NCBI GenBank assembly: GCA_913009205.1
Contig: CAJVYC010000008.1
Coordinates: 1 to 64,000, forward strand
Source: an uncultured Fluviicola sp.
Lineage (GTDB): Bacteria; Bacteroidota; Bacteroidia; Flavobacteriales_D; Crocinitomicaceae
Length of the DNA stretch: 64,000 nt
Direction: 5' to 3'
How positions within the stretch are numbered: position 1 is the first letter of the stretch; the number at the start of each line of letters is the position of its first letter. Below are positions 19,006 through 28,341 of this stretch, piece after piece. The notes under the pieces are model-generated. The model saw only the letters and a program-made list of their open reading frames with translations, did no database searches and was not told where the DNA came from. The position numbers and the translations under genes were made by a program.

Positions 19006-19548
19006 TTAAAATTGATCTATTGCTTGAATACTTTTTTTTAATCTTTCTTCAGGGGCACCATTCACAATAATGAAATCTTTTTTGAATACATTGAGCACGG
19101 AGATGTACTTCTCAAACAATGTATGGCGGTCATCAGGATTCTCACGAAGAGGATCTACTTCCCATGGAATGTCAGGTGCGCAGAGCACGTGCAGGTCGAA
19201 ATGGTTCTCGCTCACTAGTTCATTGATATACGTTGAAGCAAAACCGTACTTGTGTTCAGACCATACTTTGAGCACAACAAAATCGGTGTCAACAATATTA
19301 ACTCGGCTTTTTTCGGTAGAGAATATTTGTAAGTTTTCTTCATGACCTTCAGCAATATCATCCAAATCGCCATGTGAATATTCATAATCGGGCCCATTTT
19401 CGTCTAGGAACTCTCGCGCATATTCTGGGATTACATTAACGCCATAATGTGATGCCAAAGCATTTGCAAGTGTCGTTTTTCCACTTGATTCAGGTCCAGT
19501 AATTGCAATTTTCATAGTTCCTGCTGAAGTTTGAGTTGCTTGCGCCAA
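19006..19548 (-). CDS. NadR-like P-loop kinase/ATPase
   Basis: MKIAITGPESSGKTTLANALASHYGVNVIPEYAREFLDENGPDYEYS; true start probably about 19515, internal to the ORF. Confidence 0.82.
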   Translation of the reverse strand: MAQATQTSAGTMKIAITGPESSGKTTLANALASHYGVNVIPEYAREFLDENGPDYEYSHGDLDDIAEGHEENLQIFSTEKSRVNIVDTDFVVLKVWSEHKYGFASTYINELVSENHFDLHVLCAPDIPWEVDPLRENPDDRHTLFEKYISVLNVFKKDFIIVNGAPEERLKKSIQAIDQF

Positions 19549-20117
19549 GATAAATAGCCAAACAAAGCCAAAACAGTAAATATCAGCATTTGCAACGCCA
19601 GCAATTCATAGCCACGGCCAGAATAGAGGTAAATTGAAAAAATGTCAATTACGATCCAATACAGCCAATTTTCTAACACACGGCGTGTTACCATAAACGT
19701 TGCTGCCAAACTAAATACAGTTGTAAGGGCATCAATATAGGGCGCTTTTTGATCCGTGAATGAATCGAACATCCATCCCACCACAAAAGCCACAATACCA
19801 CTTATGATAAGGTTTGCCAAATGTTGCCCAGTCGTCCAACGGTGTATTGTCTTGCCTTTACCTTTTGAATTGTTCCAAGAAATCCAACCAACAATTGCCA
19901 TTGCCACATAAAACAACTGAAGAATACTTTCCAAGTACAGCTTCCCTATAAAGCAGAGATAAACAAACAAAATGGAGGAAATAAGAGCAAACGGCCAACA
20001 TGAAATATGTCGCATTGCGGCGAGAATTACATATAAAATGCCCGTGACGAATGCTAGCCATTCCCACATCGAGGTGGCCACCATCGCACTCCAAAGGGAA
20101 TCAAAAAAAAATGTCAT
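19512..20117 (-). CDS. PnuC-family vitamin transporter (nicotinamide riboside or thiamin)
   Basis: WEWLAFVTGILYVILAAMRHISCWPFALISSILFVYLCFIGKLYLESILQLFYVAMAIVGWISW. Confidence 0.88.
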   Translation of the reverse strand: MTFFFDSLWSAMVATSMWEWLAFVTGILYVILAAMRHISCWPFALISSILFVYLCFIGKLYLESILQLFYVAMAIVGWISWNNSKGKGKTIHRWTTGQHLANLIISGIVAFVVGWMFDSFTDQKAPYIDALTTVFSLAATFMVTRRVLENWLYWIVIDIFSIYLYSGRGYELLALQMLIFTVLALFGYLSWRKQLKLQQEL

Positions 20118-20626
20118 TACGATTTAGGTACGGTTACCTTAACGGAAACTTTATTTTTTTCACGGCCTTTCTTTACTTCAATATTAAAGTCAGAAGCGTA
20201 AACAGTTGTTTTGAAGACCATATCTTCACCTTCCATTTTCAAAGTAAAGCTTACTTCTTTGGTAATTCCTTTAATTGTTAAGGTTCCATTGGCTTTGTAA
20301 TCATCTCCATCTTTTGTGATAGAGCTGCTCGTAAAATTCATCGTTGGGTACTTTTCGGCATTAAAGTATTCCTTTGATTGTAAATGCTTATTTCGCATTT
20401 TGTTTCCGGTATCGATAGCGCCAACTAAGGCCGACCCTTTAATAACAGAACTCCCTAAATTCATAGGGTTCAAGGCAATGCTTGCCGTAATTCCAGTAAT
20501 CGTTCCTTTCGTGTTATCAGCTTCAAATACGAAAGAAACAGATGCAGTCTTTGTGTTTAATTTTACTTCTTGACTCAGTCCTAAAATAGGAATCAAAAGC
20601 ATCAATGTGAAAATTGTTTTTTTCAT
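20117..20626 (-). CDS. YceI-family protein
   Basis: SVSFVFEADNTKGTITGI...GNKMRNKHLQSKEYFNAEKYPTMNFTSSSI...GTLTIKGITKEVSFTLKME. Confidence 0.9.
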   Translation of the reverse strand: MKKTIFTLMLLIPILGLSQEVKLNTKTASVSFVFEADNTKGTITGITASIALNPMNLGSSVIKGSALVGAIDTGNKMRNKHLQSKEYFNAEKYPTMNFTSSSITKDGDDYKANGTLTIKGITKEVSFTLKMEGEDMVFKTTVYASDFNIEVKKGREKNKVSVKVTVPKS

Positions 20627-20749
20627 CGAGCGTTGTTTCGTTTAAAAGTCCAAACCTATTCAATTATCTCGCCAAAAAAAAATAAATTATTAGTTCTCTA
20701 AATAAACCCTTAATTTTGGCGTTCTTATAAGTTATACAATCAGGCCTTT

Positions 20750-20959
20750 ATGAAATATATTCTCTCTCTCGCAGTAATTTCGATGTCTTTCCTGACTTCG
20801 GCAGGCACAGAATTAACTCTTGACTGTCAAAATTCCAGTTTAATAGAAGCCGCTTTGTATCCTGGAGGCCCGGGAAAGAAAGGTAAGAAAGGAAAACGTG
20901 CCAGGAAGAAAAGAAAGCGCAAATGTGCGAAGTGGAGCCGTAAAGGTTACACTGGATAG
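20750..20959 (+). CDS. Small secreted protein with a Lys/Arg-rich C-terminal tail
   Basis: MKYILSLAVISMSFLTSAGTELTLDCQNSSLIEAALYPGGPGKKGKKGKRARKKRKRKCAKWSRKGYTG. Confidence 0.6.
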   Translation: MKYILSLAVISMSFLTSAGTELTLDCQNSSLIEAALYPGGPGKKGKKGKRARKKRKRKCAKWSRKGYTG

Positions 20960-21419
20960 GCATCTATTTTATTTCTTGAATATTAGAATAATGGAATTTT
21001 TGCTGTCCTTGTTTTGACGTTTTTTGTTTAGCTAAATAGACAAATTTTAACCGCGGAGGCGCAAGTAAGCACTGTATGACCATCGTATGGTCGCAAGAAT
21101 CACTTAAAGGTGTCTCACCTTGGTTTGAAACAATCTGAATAGAACCTTTTTAGAAGCTAATAATACCGGTTTCCTCACCAATTATTGGCACATGCCATTA
21201 GTATAATTCCTAGCGTCAAACAAACCCGCTTCATAGTGCCCAACGGAAAGGTACGTTCTGCCTGCCTAAGCTCTTATATCGTTCCTCCGTTCGTCTTCAA
21301 AAGCTTGACTTTTTCTTCTGTGGTTAGAAAATAAGCTGTCGCCTTCAAATAAACTTTTCCTCTGTAGTAATCCAAATAATGACCATCAATTTAATTACTT
21401 TTAATCATTCTTAAATTCT

Positions 21420-22781
21420 ATGGCGAAAATAAAATCAGCTTTTTATTGTCAAAATTGTGGCCACGATACTCCAAAATGGTTAGGAAAGTGTCCATCATGC
21501 AATGAATGGAATACATTCGTAGAAGAACTTGTTCAAAAGCAGGTCCCTCAAGTCGTTGCCTTTTCTCGGTCTGGAGAGAGCGCAAAACCTCAACCCTTGG
21601 AGGAAATTGAACAAAGAGAACATCCAAGAATTACTCTCAATGATAAAGAACTGAACCGCGTTTTAGGCGGTGGTTTGGTACATGGATCTCTCATCTTGTT
21701 TGGTGGTGAACCTGGCATAGGTAAGTCAACCCTAATTCTTCAACTCGCTGTTACAACGACGAATTTAAAGGTTTTGTATGTTTCAGGAGAAGAGAGCGAT
21801 CAGCAAATTAAAATGCGTTCGGAAAGAATTGGGGTAACGAACAAAGATTGTTTTATTCTCACCGAAACGAACGTTCAAAACATCTTCAAGCAAGCAGAAC
21901 AAGTTCAACCGGAAATATTGGTTATTGATTCGATTCAAACATTGTACTCTTCACAAATTGAAAGTTCCCCGGGAAGTATTTCTCAAGTTAGGGAATGCAC
22001 AGCACAACTTCTTCGGTATGCAAAACAAAGTAACGTTCCTGTTTTCTTAATTGGACACATTACCAAAGAGGGATCACTTGCCGGACCTAAAGTTCTGGAA
22101 CATATGGTTGATTGTGTTTTACAGTTTGAGGGAGATAGAAATCATGTTTACAGACTTTTAAGATCCATAAAAAACAGGTTTGGAAGCACAAACGAATTGG
22201 GAATCTACGAAATGTTAGGAACAGGCTTGAGAGAAGTGGCGAACCCATCTGAAATCTTAATAAGCAATTCAGACAGTTCGTTGAGTGGGGTTTCCATAGC
22301 CGCAACAATAGAAGGAACACGACCAATGCTCATAGAAGTGCAAGCTCTTGTAAGCACGGCTGCATATGGCACGCCTCAGCGCTCATCAACTGGTTTTGAT
22401 AGCAAACGCTTGAATATGTTACTTGCGGTTATGGAAAAACGCTGCGGTTTCAAACTGGGTGCGAAAGATGTTTTCCTAAACATCGCAGGAGGAATTAAAG
22501 TTGACGATCCAGCGATTGATTTGGCAGTTGTGGCTGCTGTTCTTTCCTCAAATGCTGATATTGCTATTCAAAAGAAAGTTGCTCTATCAGCAGAAGTTGG
22601 TTTGTCTGGAGAAGTTCGGCCTGTCAATAGGGCTGACCAACGGATTCATGAGGCGGAAAAACTAGGCTTCGAGAAAATCATCATATCCAAGTACAACAAA
22701 GGAATTGATCAGAAAAACTTTAAGATTGAGCTGGTTCAGTGCGGGACAATGGTCGAGGTTGTAAAGGCCCTCTTCGCATAA
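21420..22781 (+). CDS. radA: DNA repair protein RadA
   Basis: N-terminal zinc finger CQNCGHDTPKWLGKCPSC, Walker A GGEPGIGKSTLILQLA, KNRFGSTNELGIYEM, Lon-like C-terminal domain. Confidence 0.97.
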   Translation: MAKIKSAFYCQNCGHDTPKWLGKCPSCNEWNTFVEELVQKQVPQVVAFSRSGESAKPQPLEEIEQREHPRITLNDKELNRVLGGGLVHGSLILFGGEPGIGKSTLILQLAVTTTNLKVLYVSGEESDQQIKMRSERIGVTNKDCFILTETNVQNIFKQAEQVQPEILVIDSIQTLYSSQIESSPGSISQVRECTAQLLRYAKQSNVPVFLIGHITKEGSLAGPKVLEHMVDCVLQFEGDRNHVYRLLRSIKNRFGSTNELGIYEMLGTGLREVANPSEILISNSDSSLSGVSIAATIEGTRPMLIEVQALVSTAAYGTPQRSSTGFDSKRLNMLLAVMEKRCGFKLGAKDVFLNIAGGIKVDDPAIDLAVVAAVLSSNADIAIQKKVALSAEVGLSGEVRPVNRADQRIHEAEKLGFEKIIISKYNKGIDQKNFKIELVQCGTMVEVVKALFA

Positions 22782-22811
22782 TCTTACAAATAAATTTCAA
22801 TCGTAATTCGA

Positions 22812-23190
22812 ATGACCAAAAACAAATTGATGTTATCCACCATAAGACTTCACGTACGCCCCTTGCAAAATTCCGACTCTGATATAGTTCCTTTGATAGG
22901 ATATCGAACTCATAGGATTATTTGCTCTGCTTGTTAATAATGAGGGGCAAGATGAAATAGGATACCGCTTAAGAGAACAGTATTAGAGACAGGGCTATGG
23001 AACTGAAATTACCACAGGCCTGATCGACTATTGTTTTCAAGAATTAAACTTTAGTTTGTTGACTGCGGATGTGAATATCGAGAATGTTCCTTATGTTAAG
23101 ATCTTGGGGGAATTCATGAAGCCAGTTCGGGAGTTTTACAACGAAAACGATCAATGTACGAATCAACGGTATAATTTGATGAACATATAA
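22812..23190 (+). pseudogene. Degraded GNAT N-acetyltransferase (internal loss, frameshift, in-frame TAG)
   Basis: MTKNKLMLSTIRLHVRPLQNSDSDI ... LFALLVNNEGQDEIGYRLREQY*RQGYGTEITTGLIDYCFQELNFSLLTADVNIENVPYVKILGEFMKPVREFYNENDQCTNQRYNLMNI*. Confidence 0.8.
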
Positions 23191-23205
23191 TTCTTTAACT
23201 GCTAT

Positions 23206-23988
23206 TTAATACAAAAAATAACTAAAGCCAAGCAATGCTATAGATCCATCTATCATTCCTGCGCAATAGATATCCGATCGTTTTTCATTCATAAAAAGCA
23301 CCAATACAATTTGGACGAAAATGCTGATGAAAAACCACGGATTCAAGAGCAGGAAAGGTTCTACAAAGTACAGTATCGTCATTGCAAAGCAAAGCAAAAG
23401 CACTATTGATATAAATTTTGAAACCCTAACCCCAACGACTTGTGGGATGGTTCTCTGTTCGGGAATATCGTATTTCAAATCACGAATATCAAAGGGAATA
23501 GTCACAGCCAAGACATACATGTAGTGCGCAACCGCCGACCAAACAAGAGCTTCTTCTTTTGATTCATTAACGGCTGGAAAAGCAATTACCACAGCAACCC
23601 ATGAAATCGCAATCAAATGAATTTTTAAATGCGGAATCTGACGCATATTCATCCCTTGGATTTTGAGAACATACAGCGTTGAAATTAAACCTGAACAACC
23701 CAATAACACGATGGTAACAGGCTCAATTTTCGGAAGGAGCAACAGGGTCACACAGGCACCAATTCCACTTGTGACGGACAAAATTAGAAGTCCCGCACGG
23801 TTCTTATCTACCCATTTTAACCATGGTGTTTGTTCAAAAGATTTTGCCTTAAACAAACGTTGTCCATTGTAAACGGCGAGCGTTGAAAAGAAACTGAAAA
23901 AGCCGTAGATCAACCATGAATCAATCGCATTAGAATAAGCATATCCACCACTAAGAACTCCCGTTGAGAGAGCTACAATAATGTTCAA
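23206..23988 (-). CDS. UbiA-prenyltransferase-like integral membrane protein
   Basis: Multiple TM segments; PFDIRDLKYDIPEQRTIPQVVG resembles the second Asp-rich UbiA motif. Confidence 0.65.
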   Translation of the reverse strand: MNIIVALSTGVLSGGYAYSNAIDSWLIYGFFSFFSTLAVYNGQRLFKAKSFEQTPWLKWVDKNRAGLLILSVTSGIGACVTLLLLPKIEPVTIVLLGCSGLISTLYVLKIQGMNMRQIPHLKIHLIAISWVAVVIAFPAVNESKEEALVWSAVAHYMYVLAVTIPFDIRDLKYDIPEQRTIPQVVGVRVSKFISIVLLLCFAMTILYFVEPFLLLNPWFFISIFVQIVLVLFMNEKRSDIYCAGMIDGSIALLGFSYFLY

Positions 23989-24040
23989 ATAAACAATATG
24001 TTGGAGAAGCTTTTTGATCTTGCGTTTCTTAATTCAGAAA

Positions 24041-25036
24041 CTAATTTAAGCTTTTTAAAACACGCTCGACCTCTATTTCCAAGACGCAATTGCAATCTTT
24101 CTCTTCAGCACAGGGCTTGCAGTTTTCATCAAAAACAATAATTCGAACGTTTTCGCCAAGCGCTTTCCAACGTCCAGGATGAATCGGTCGCTTTGGTGAA
24201 TACAATCCTACCGCATTGACGCCCAAATAGCCAGCAATATGCAATGGACCCGTAGAACAAGCCACTAAATTTTTCGAGTTCTGAATCAAAGCCATGAGTT
24301 GTTCTAGACTCAATTTGCCTGTTGAGTCAATCACATTCTCATTTACTGGGATCCTTTCTCTAAACTGTTTTCCCTCGTCTTCTGTCCCAGTAAAAACAAC
24401 TTGTTTTCCTTCTTCAACAAGCGTGGAAGCCAATTCCATATACTTTTCCAAAGGCCATTCTTTGGCGCTTCCTTGCGATTTTGGATGTAAGATCGTAAAG
24501 TTTTTAAGGTCTTTGAGCGCGTTTGGTAATTCAACTTGATCTACTTTAAAATGAGATGTCGTTTTCACTATTTCATCCAGTGAAGGAATCTCCTTAAGCC
24601 CAAGTGGTCTCAGCAATTCATGATTCAATTGTACCTCGTGCAAATTCGATTTTCTTCGCGTAAAATTCACGCGATGCGAACACGTCAAGAGGTGATGCGC
24701 TTTGTGCGCCGTTCCAATTCGAGTTTCAATTCTCGCTTTTTTCGCCAATGATGCGATTTCCTTATCGGGAAACACATGAATAATAACATCGGCATTGAGC
24801 TTTCTAAACGATTGAATTTTATCAGTTTTTGGAACATTTAAGTAATCATTCCAATCTTCAAATTGATCCACAAGGTCATAGGCTTCAACAATTGATTTGG
24901 TGTATCCTTTTCCAAGAAAAATAATGTTCACGTCTGGAGATTGCTCTTTTAACCAAGAACAGATCGGCAGTGTGAGCATTACATCTCCAATGCTATCGGT
25001 TCTGCTAATTATAACTGTTTTATTATTTAAATCCAC
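24041..25036 (-). CDS. Glycosyltransferase family 9 (heptosyltransferase-like)
   Basis: TVIISRTDSIGDVMLTLPICSWLKEQSPDVNIIFLGKGYT; LVACSTGPLHIAGYLGVNAVGLYSPKRPIHPGRW. Confidence 0.9.
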   Translation of the reverse strand: MDLNNKTVIISRTDSIGDVMLTLPICSWLKEQSPDVNIIFLGKGYTKSIVEAYDLVDQFEDWNDYLNVPKTDKIQSFRKLNADVIIHVFPDKEIASLAKKARIETRIGTAHKAHHLLTCSHRVNFTRRKSNLHEVQLNHELLRPLGLKEIPSLDEIVKTTSHFKVDQVELPNALKDLKNFTILHPKSQGSAKEWPLEKYMELASTLVEEGKQVVFTGTEDEGKQFRERIPVNENVIDSTGKLSLEQLMALIQNSKNLVACSTGPLHIAGYLGVNAVGLYSPKRPIHPGRWKALGENVRIIVFDENCKPCAEEKDCNCVLEIEVERVLKSLN

Positions 25037-25785
25037 TAGAGTTGATTTAGTCTTCTTAGTTCTTTGTATTTAAAAATGTTGGATTGAGCACTTATCTTCG
25101 CAATCTTAAAGCCCATTTTGCCATCTCGAATCCCACCATTAACAATATACATTGAAATAAATCGAGTCCACCCGCTTAGATAAGGCTTGAGAATAGAAGC
25201 TTTCTTACCCGCTTTATGCATCTTCATTGCTGTAAGGGTAGAATATTTATCCGCCCGCTCTCTGTGGCCTTTAAATGAATAATAAGAAAAGTGTTCCAGG
25301 TGTCCTGGCAATTGCTGAATGCTTAGGTTAAATGGATAAACCAATTCCTCATGAACAAACTCTCCTTCCCATGAACATCCATTTTTTGGAAACAACCTTA
25401 ACTTGACGTCAGGATACCAGCCGCTGTGCTTGATCCATTTCCCGCAATAATTCGTTAATCGATTCATTGAATAAATCTCAGGGTCGTTGAGCTTTTTAAG
25501 GTTGAGAATTGCTTGCTTCAGATCCGCATCCAACGCTTCATCGGCGTCGATTGAAAGAATGTAATTGCAGTTTGCTAAAGAGTTCAAATAGTTCTTGCTC
25601 TCTGAATACCCTTCCCATTCTCGTTTTTCAAAAACTACACCGTGCTCCAAGCAAATCTTCTCTGTGTTATCCGTTGAGAAGGAATCGAGCACAATAATTT
25701 CGTCAGCAACGCCTTTTAAAGACCGAATGCATCGGTCAATGTTCCGCTCTTCATTTAAGGTGATTATAGTGGCAGAAATTTTCAT
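25036..25785 (-). CDS. Glycosyltransferase family 2 (WaaE/KdtX-like)
   Basis: MKISATIITLNEERNIDRCIRSLKGVADEIIVLDSFSTDNTEKICLEHG; LSIDADEALDADL; start reassigned to 25785. Confidence 0.92.
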   Translation of the reverse strand: MKISATIITLNEERNIDRCIRSLKGVADEIIVLDSFSTDNTEKICLEHGVVFEKREWEGYSESKNYLNSLANCNYILSIDADEALDADLKQAILNLKKLNDPEIYSMNRLTNYCGKWIKHSGWYPDVKLRLFPKNGCSWEGEFVHEELVYPFNLSIQQLPGHLEHFSYYSFKGHRERADKYSTLTAMKMHKAGKKASILKPYLSGWTRFISMYIVNGGIRDGKMGFKIAKISAQSNIFKYKELRRLNQL

Positions 25786-26858
25786 TTTATAAACTCCACG
25801 CTTCGAATTATGGCTTGAATTTCTCGCAAAGGATGCGTCCAACTTGTTGTTACAGGAGCATCTACATACCCGCTAAAACAAATCAACTTCTTTGTTTTTG
25901 GATTTATAAAATGATAGGACCAGAAGGCTCCACCTGTACTTTGAATCGGTCTTCCAGTAAACATAAACATGCCTCGCATTTCATATCCATTAATTGTTTC
26001 CGAAGCATTCTTAACAACATTTCCTTCGGGATAAACAGCAGAATAGTATTGTGTTCCCATAAACAAACCGTCAATTTCGTGTGGCACATTGTGTTTCAGC
26101 ATTGTATCTCTTGCTCTCAAAAGCGCTTCTTGACTAAATTGAGCCGAGTCAATAAAATCATATTGGTATATCATCAATCCGGAAAGGATAGATCCTACAT
26201 CTTGCGTTCCAGTTCCCGCAAATTCAATCGGTCGAGAAGATGGTGGAAACTCAATGCGGTAAAAGTTGTCTCGGCTTGTTACAATGGATGAATTCGATGG
26301 TAAAACAACATCAACTCCAAAATTTTCCTTGATTTTAGAACGGGATGTTTGCGTTTTCGTTTTTTTGAAATTTCTAATTAATCGACGCCATTCAATTTCA
26401 TCAAACGCATCGTGTACTTCATCCAAACCTTCAACGCAGGTCTTTACAAGTTGCGTATAATCTTTCGCTTTAATATCAATAACCAATTGTCCTTTTGCCC
26501 AAACATCTTTTCTTTTGACAATTGATCCAATCTTTCCTTTGAATTTTGGAGCGATGTTAATGAACAAAACATTTCGGTACCGCTTAACTCCCCGCGAAAA
26601 ATGGCTGGGCGTTTTGTGAATTAATTCAAATGTTGCAACATCGGGCATATAAGGCATGATCCATTGTGTAAGGCTGGTGTCTAGGCATTCTTTCAAATCC
26701 GACTCCCAAATCCCTTTATCTGTTACAATAAGAATTTCTCCGATTTTTCCTGCTACTGCTACTTCAGAGCTTTTCATGTCACAACTAAGTGATCCAAAAA
26801 TGAATAAAGCAGAAAATATAAGGACGTATGCTTTCATAGGTAATACTTTAGAGAACAA
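25782..26858 (-). CDS. DUF4837-family lipoprotein
   Basis: ALFIFGSLSCDMKSSEVAVAGKIGEILIVTDKGIWESDLKECLD...; Bacteroidota family recognised from memory. Confidence 0.8.
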   Translation of the reverse strand: MFSKVLPMKAYVLIFSALFIFGSLSCDMKSSEVAVAGKIGEILIVTDKGIWESDLKECLDTSLTQWIMPYMPDVATFELIHKTPSHFSRGVKRYRNVLFINIAPKFKGKIGSIVKRKDVWAKGQLVIDIKAKDYTQLVKTCVEGLDEVHDAFDEIEWRRLIRNFKKTKTQTSRSKIKENFGVDVVLPSNSSIVTSRDNFYRIEFPPSSRPIEFAGTGTQDVGSILSGLMIYQYDFIDSAQFSQEALLRARDTMLKHNVPHEIDGLFMGTQYYSAVYPEGNVVKNASETINGYEMRGMFMFTGRPIQSTGGAFWSYHFINPKTKKLICFSGYVDAPVTTSWTHPLREIQAIIRSVEFIK

Positions 26859-26880
26859 AATAGCAAAAATGATGCAGAGT

Positions 26881-28341
26881 TTATTTCACTCTGATTTTCT
26901 GACCAACACTTAGTCGGCTAATGTTAATGCTTGGGTTCAATCTTTTCAACTGAGAAATAGACAATTTATGTCTTTGAGCGATTCTTCCAAAGGTATCTCC
27001 AGATCGAACTGTATAGTACTTTTTTGCTGCAGTACTTTGTGGTTTTGTCGTTGTTGGAGTAGCTGTTCCACCTGCCTTAACCTTCAAACGCTGACCAACA
27101 TAAATTTTAGTTGAACTCAGCCCGTTAATCCGCTGAACTTCTCGAACTGTTGTTCCATATCTCGAAGCAATTGTACCCAGGGTTTCACCGCTCTTCACTT
27201 TATGATAATCGTAAGAAGTGTTTGTCGTTGGTGTTGTGTTTGGGCTCGTTGTCGGTTTGATTTCGGGCTGATTTACTTTTACGAACATTTCATATTCCAA
27301 CTCGTACAAGCTGTCTTCAAGCGTTACCAAATTTCCAATCTCATCAATAGGTAACGTGATGCAATACAGACGGTTGACTCCTACAGGTATGTAGCTTTTC
27401 TTGTAAATAGGATTCAATCCTTCAATTTCTTCCTCATCAATTTCCAAGAGTTTCGCAACCGTTGCTATATGAACTCCTTTCTTTACACACATGGTGTCGA
27501 GTTCATTATATGTTACCGTCGCTTCGGCAGGAATAATGTTGTGTTCTGCGAAATGCGTCAATAAGTACGATGCCGCTATAAAGTTGGGAACGTATCCTTG
27601 TGTTTCTCTAGGCAAGAAAGGGCGAACTTCCCAATATGTTAATTTATTCCCAGAACGACGAATGGCTTTGTTTACGTTTCCCGGACCAGCATTGTATGCT
27701 GCCAAAGCCAAATTCCAATCGTTGTACATTCCGTATAGACTCTTTAAATACATACATGCCGCTTCTGTAGCCTTTTCAGGATCCATTCGCTCATCGATGT
27801 ACGAGTTTTCCTCTAGGCCCATCCATCGGCCTGTGCGGTACATGAATTGCCAAAGACCTAATGCTCCCGCTCTTGATTTAACCTGCGGACGAAGCCCACT
27901 CTCAATCACTGATAAATATTTAAGCTCGATTGGAAGACCGTGTTTCGTAAGTTTTTCCTCAAACATATCGAAATACAGTTTAGATCTCCCCAGAACAACT
28001 CTTGCAAAACCTCTCCGTTTTTCAACAAAGAACTTTATTGTTTTTAAAGTTGTTTCGTTGCATTCTAAATGAAATGGACTCATTTCATTCATTTGGTTCA
28101 AACGCTCGCAATAAACTTCGTCAGAATAAGTAGGAACATCAGAAGATTCAAACTCCAACGCTTCAATTATTGAATCATAATTTCCATTTGGCGACTGCCC
28201 AGCGTAGTACATTCTTAAGCTTTGCTCAATTGTTTCAATCATTCGTTGCCCACGAATACTGTCTTCTAAAGTCGAGTCCGGTTGTCCAAACGCTCCTAGC
28301 GAAAGGCCCACAAATACTATTAGTACTAAGTCTCTCATCAC
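26881..28341 (-). CDS. Lytic transglycosylase with two C-terminal LysM domains (MltD-like)
   Basis: LKYLSVIESGLRPQVKSRAGALGLWQFMYRTGRWMGL; LALAAYNAGPGNVNKAIRRSG; YHKVKSGETLGTIASRYGTT and YYTVRSGDTFGRIAQRHKLS. Confidence 0.95.
   Translation of the reverse strand: MMRDLVLIVFVGLSLGAFGQPDSTLEDSIRGQRMIETIEQSLRMYYAGQSPNGNYDSIIEALEFESSDVPTYSDEVYCERLNQMNEMSPFHLECNETTLKTIKFFVEKRRGFARVVLGRSKLYFDMFEEKLTKHGLPIELKYLSVIESGLRPQVKSRAGALGLWQFMYRTGRWMGLEENSYIDERMDPEKATEAACMYLKSLYGMYNDWNLALAAYNAGPGNVNKAIRRSGNKLTYWEVRPFLPRETQGYVPNFIAASYLLTHFAEHNIIPAEATVTYNELDTMCVKKGVHIATVAKLLEIDEEEIEGLNPIYKKSYIPVGVNRLYCITLPIDEIGNLVTLEDSLYELEYEMFVKVNQPEIKPTTSPNTTPTTNTSYDYHKVKSGETLGTIASRYGTTVREVQRINGLSSTKIYVGQRLKVKAGGTATPTTTKPQSTAAKKYYTVRSGDTFGRIAQRHKLSISQLKRLNPSINISRLSVGQKIRVK

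Noticed and set aside
27491-28072. 193-aa + strand ORF opposite the lytic transglycosylase
   Set aside because: Antisense to a well-supported gene, no recognisable motif.
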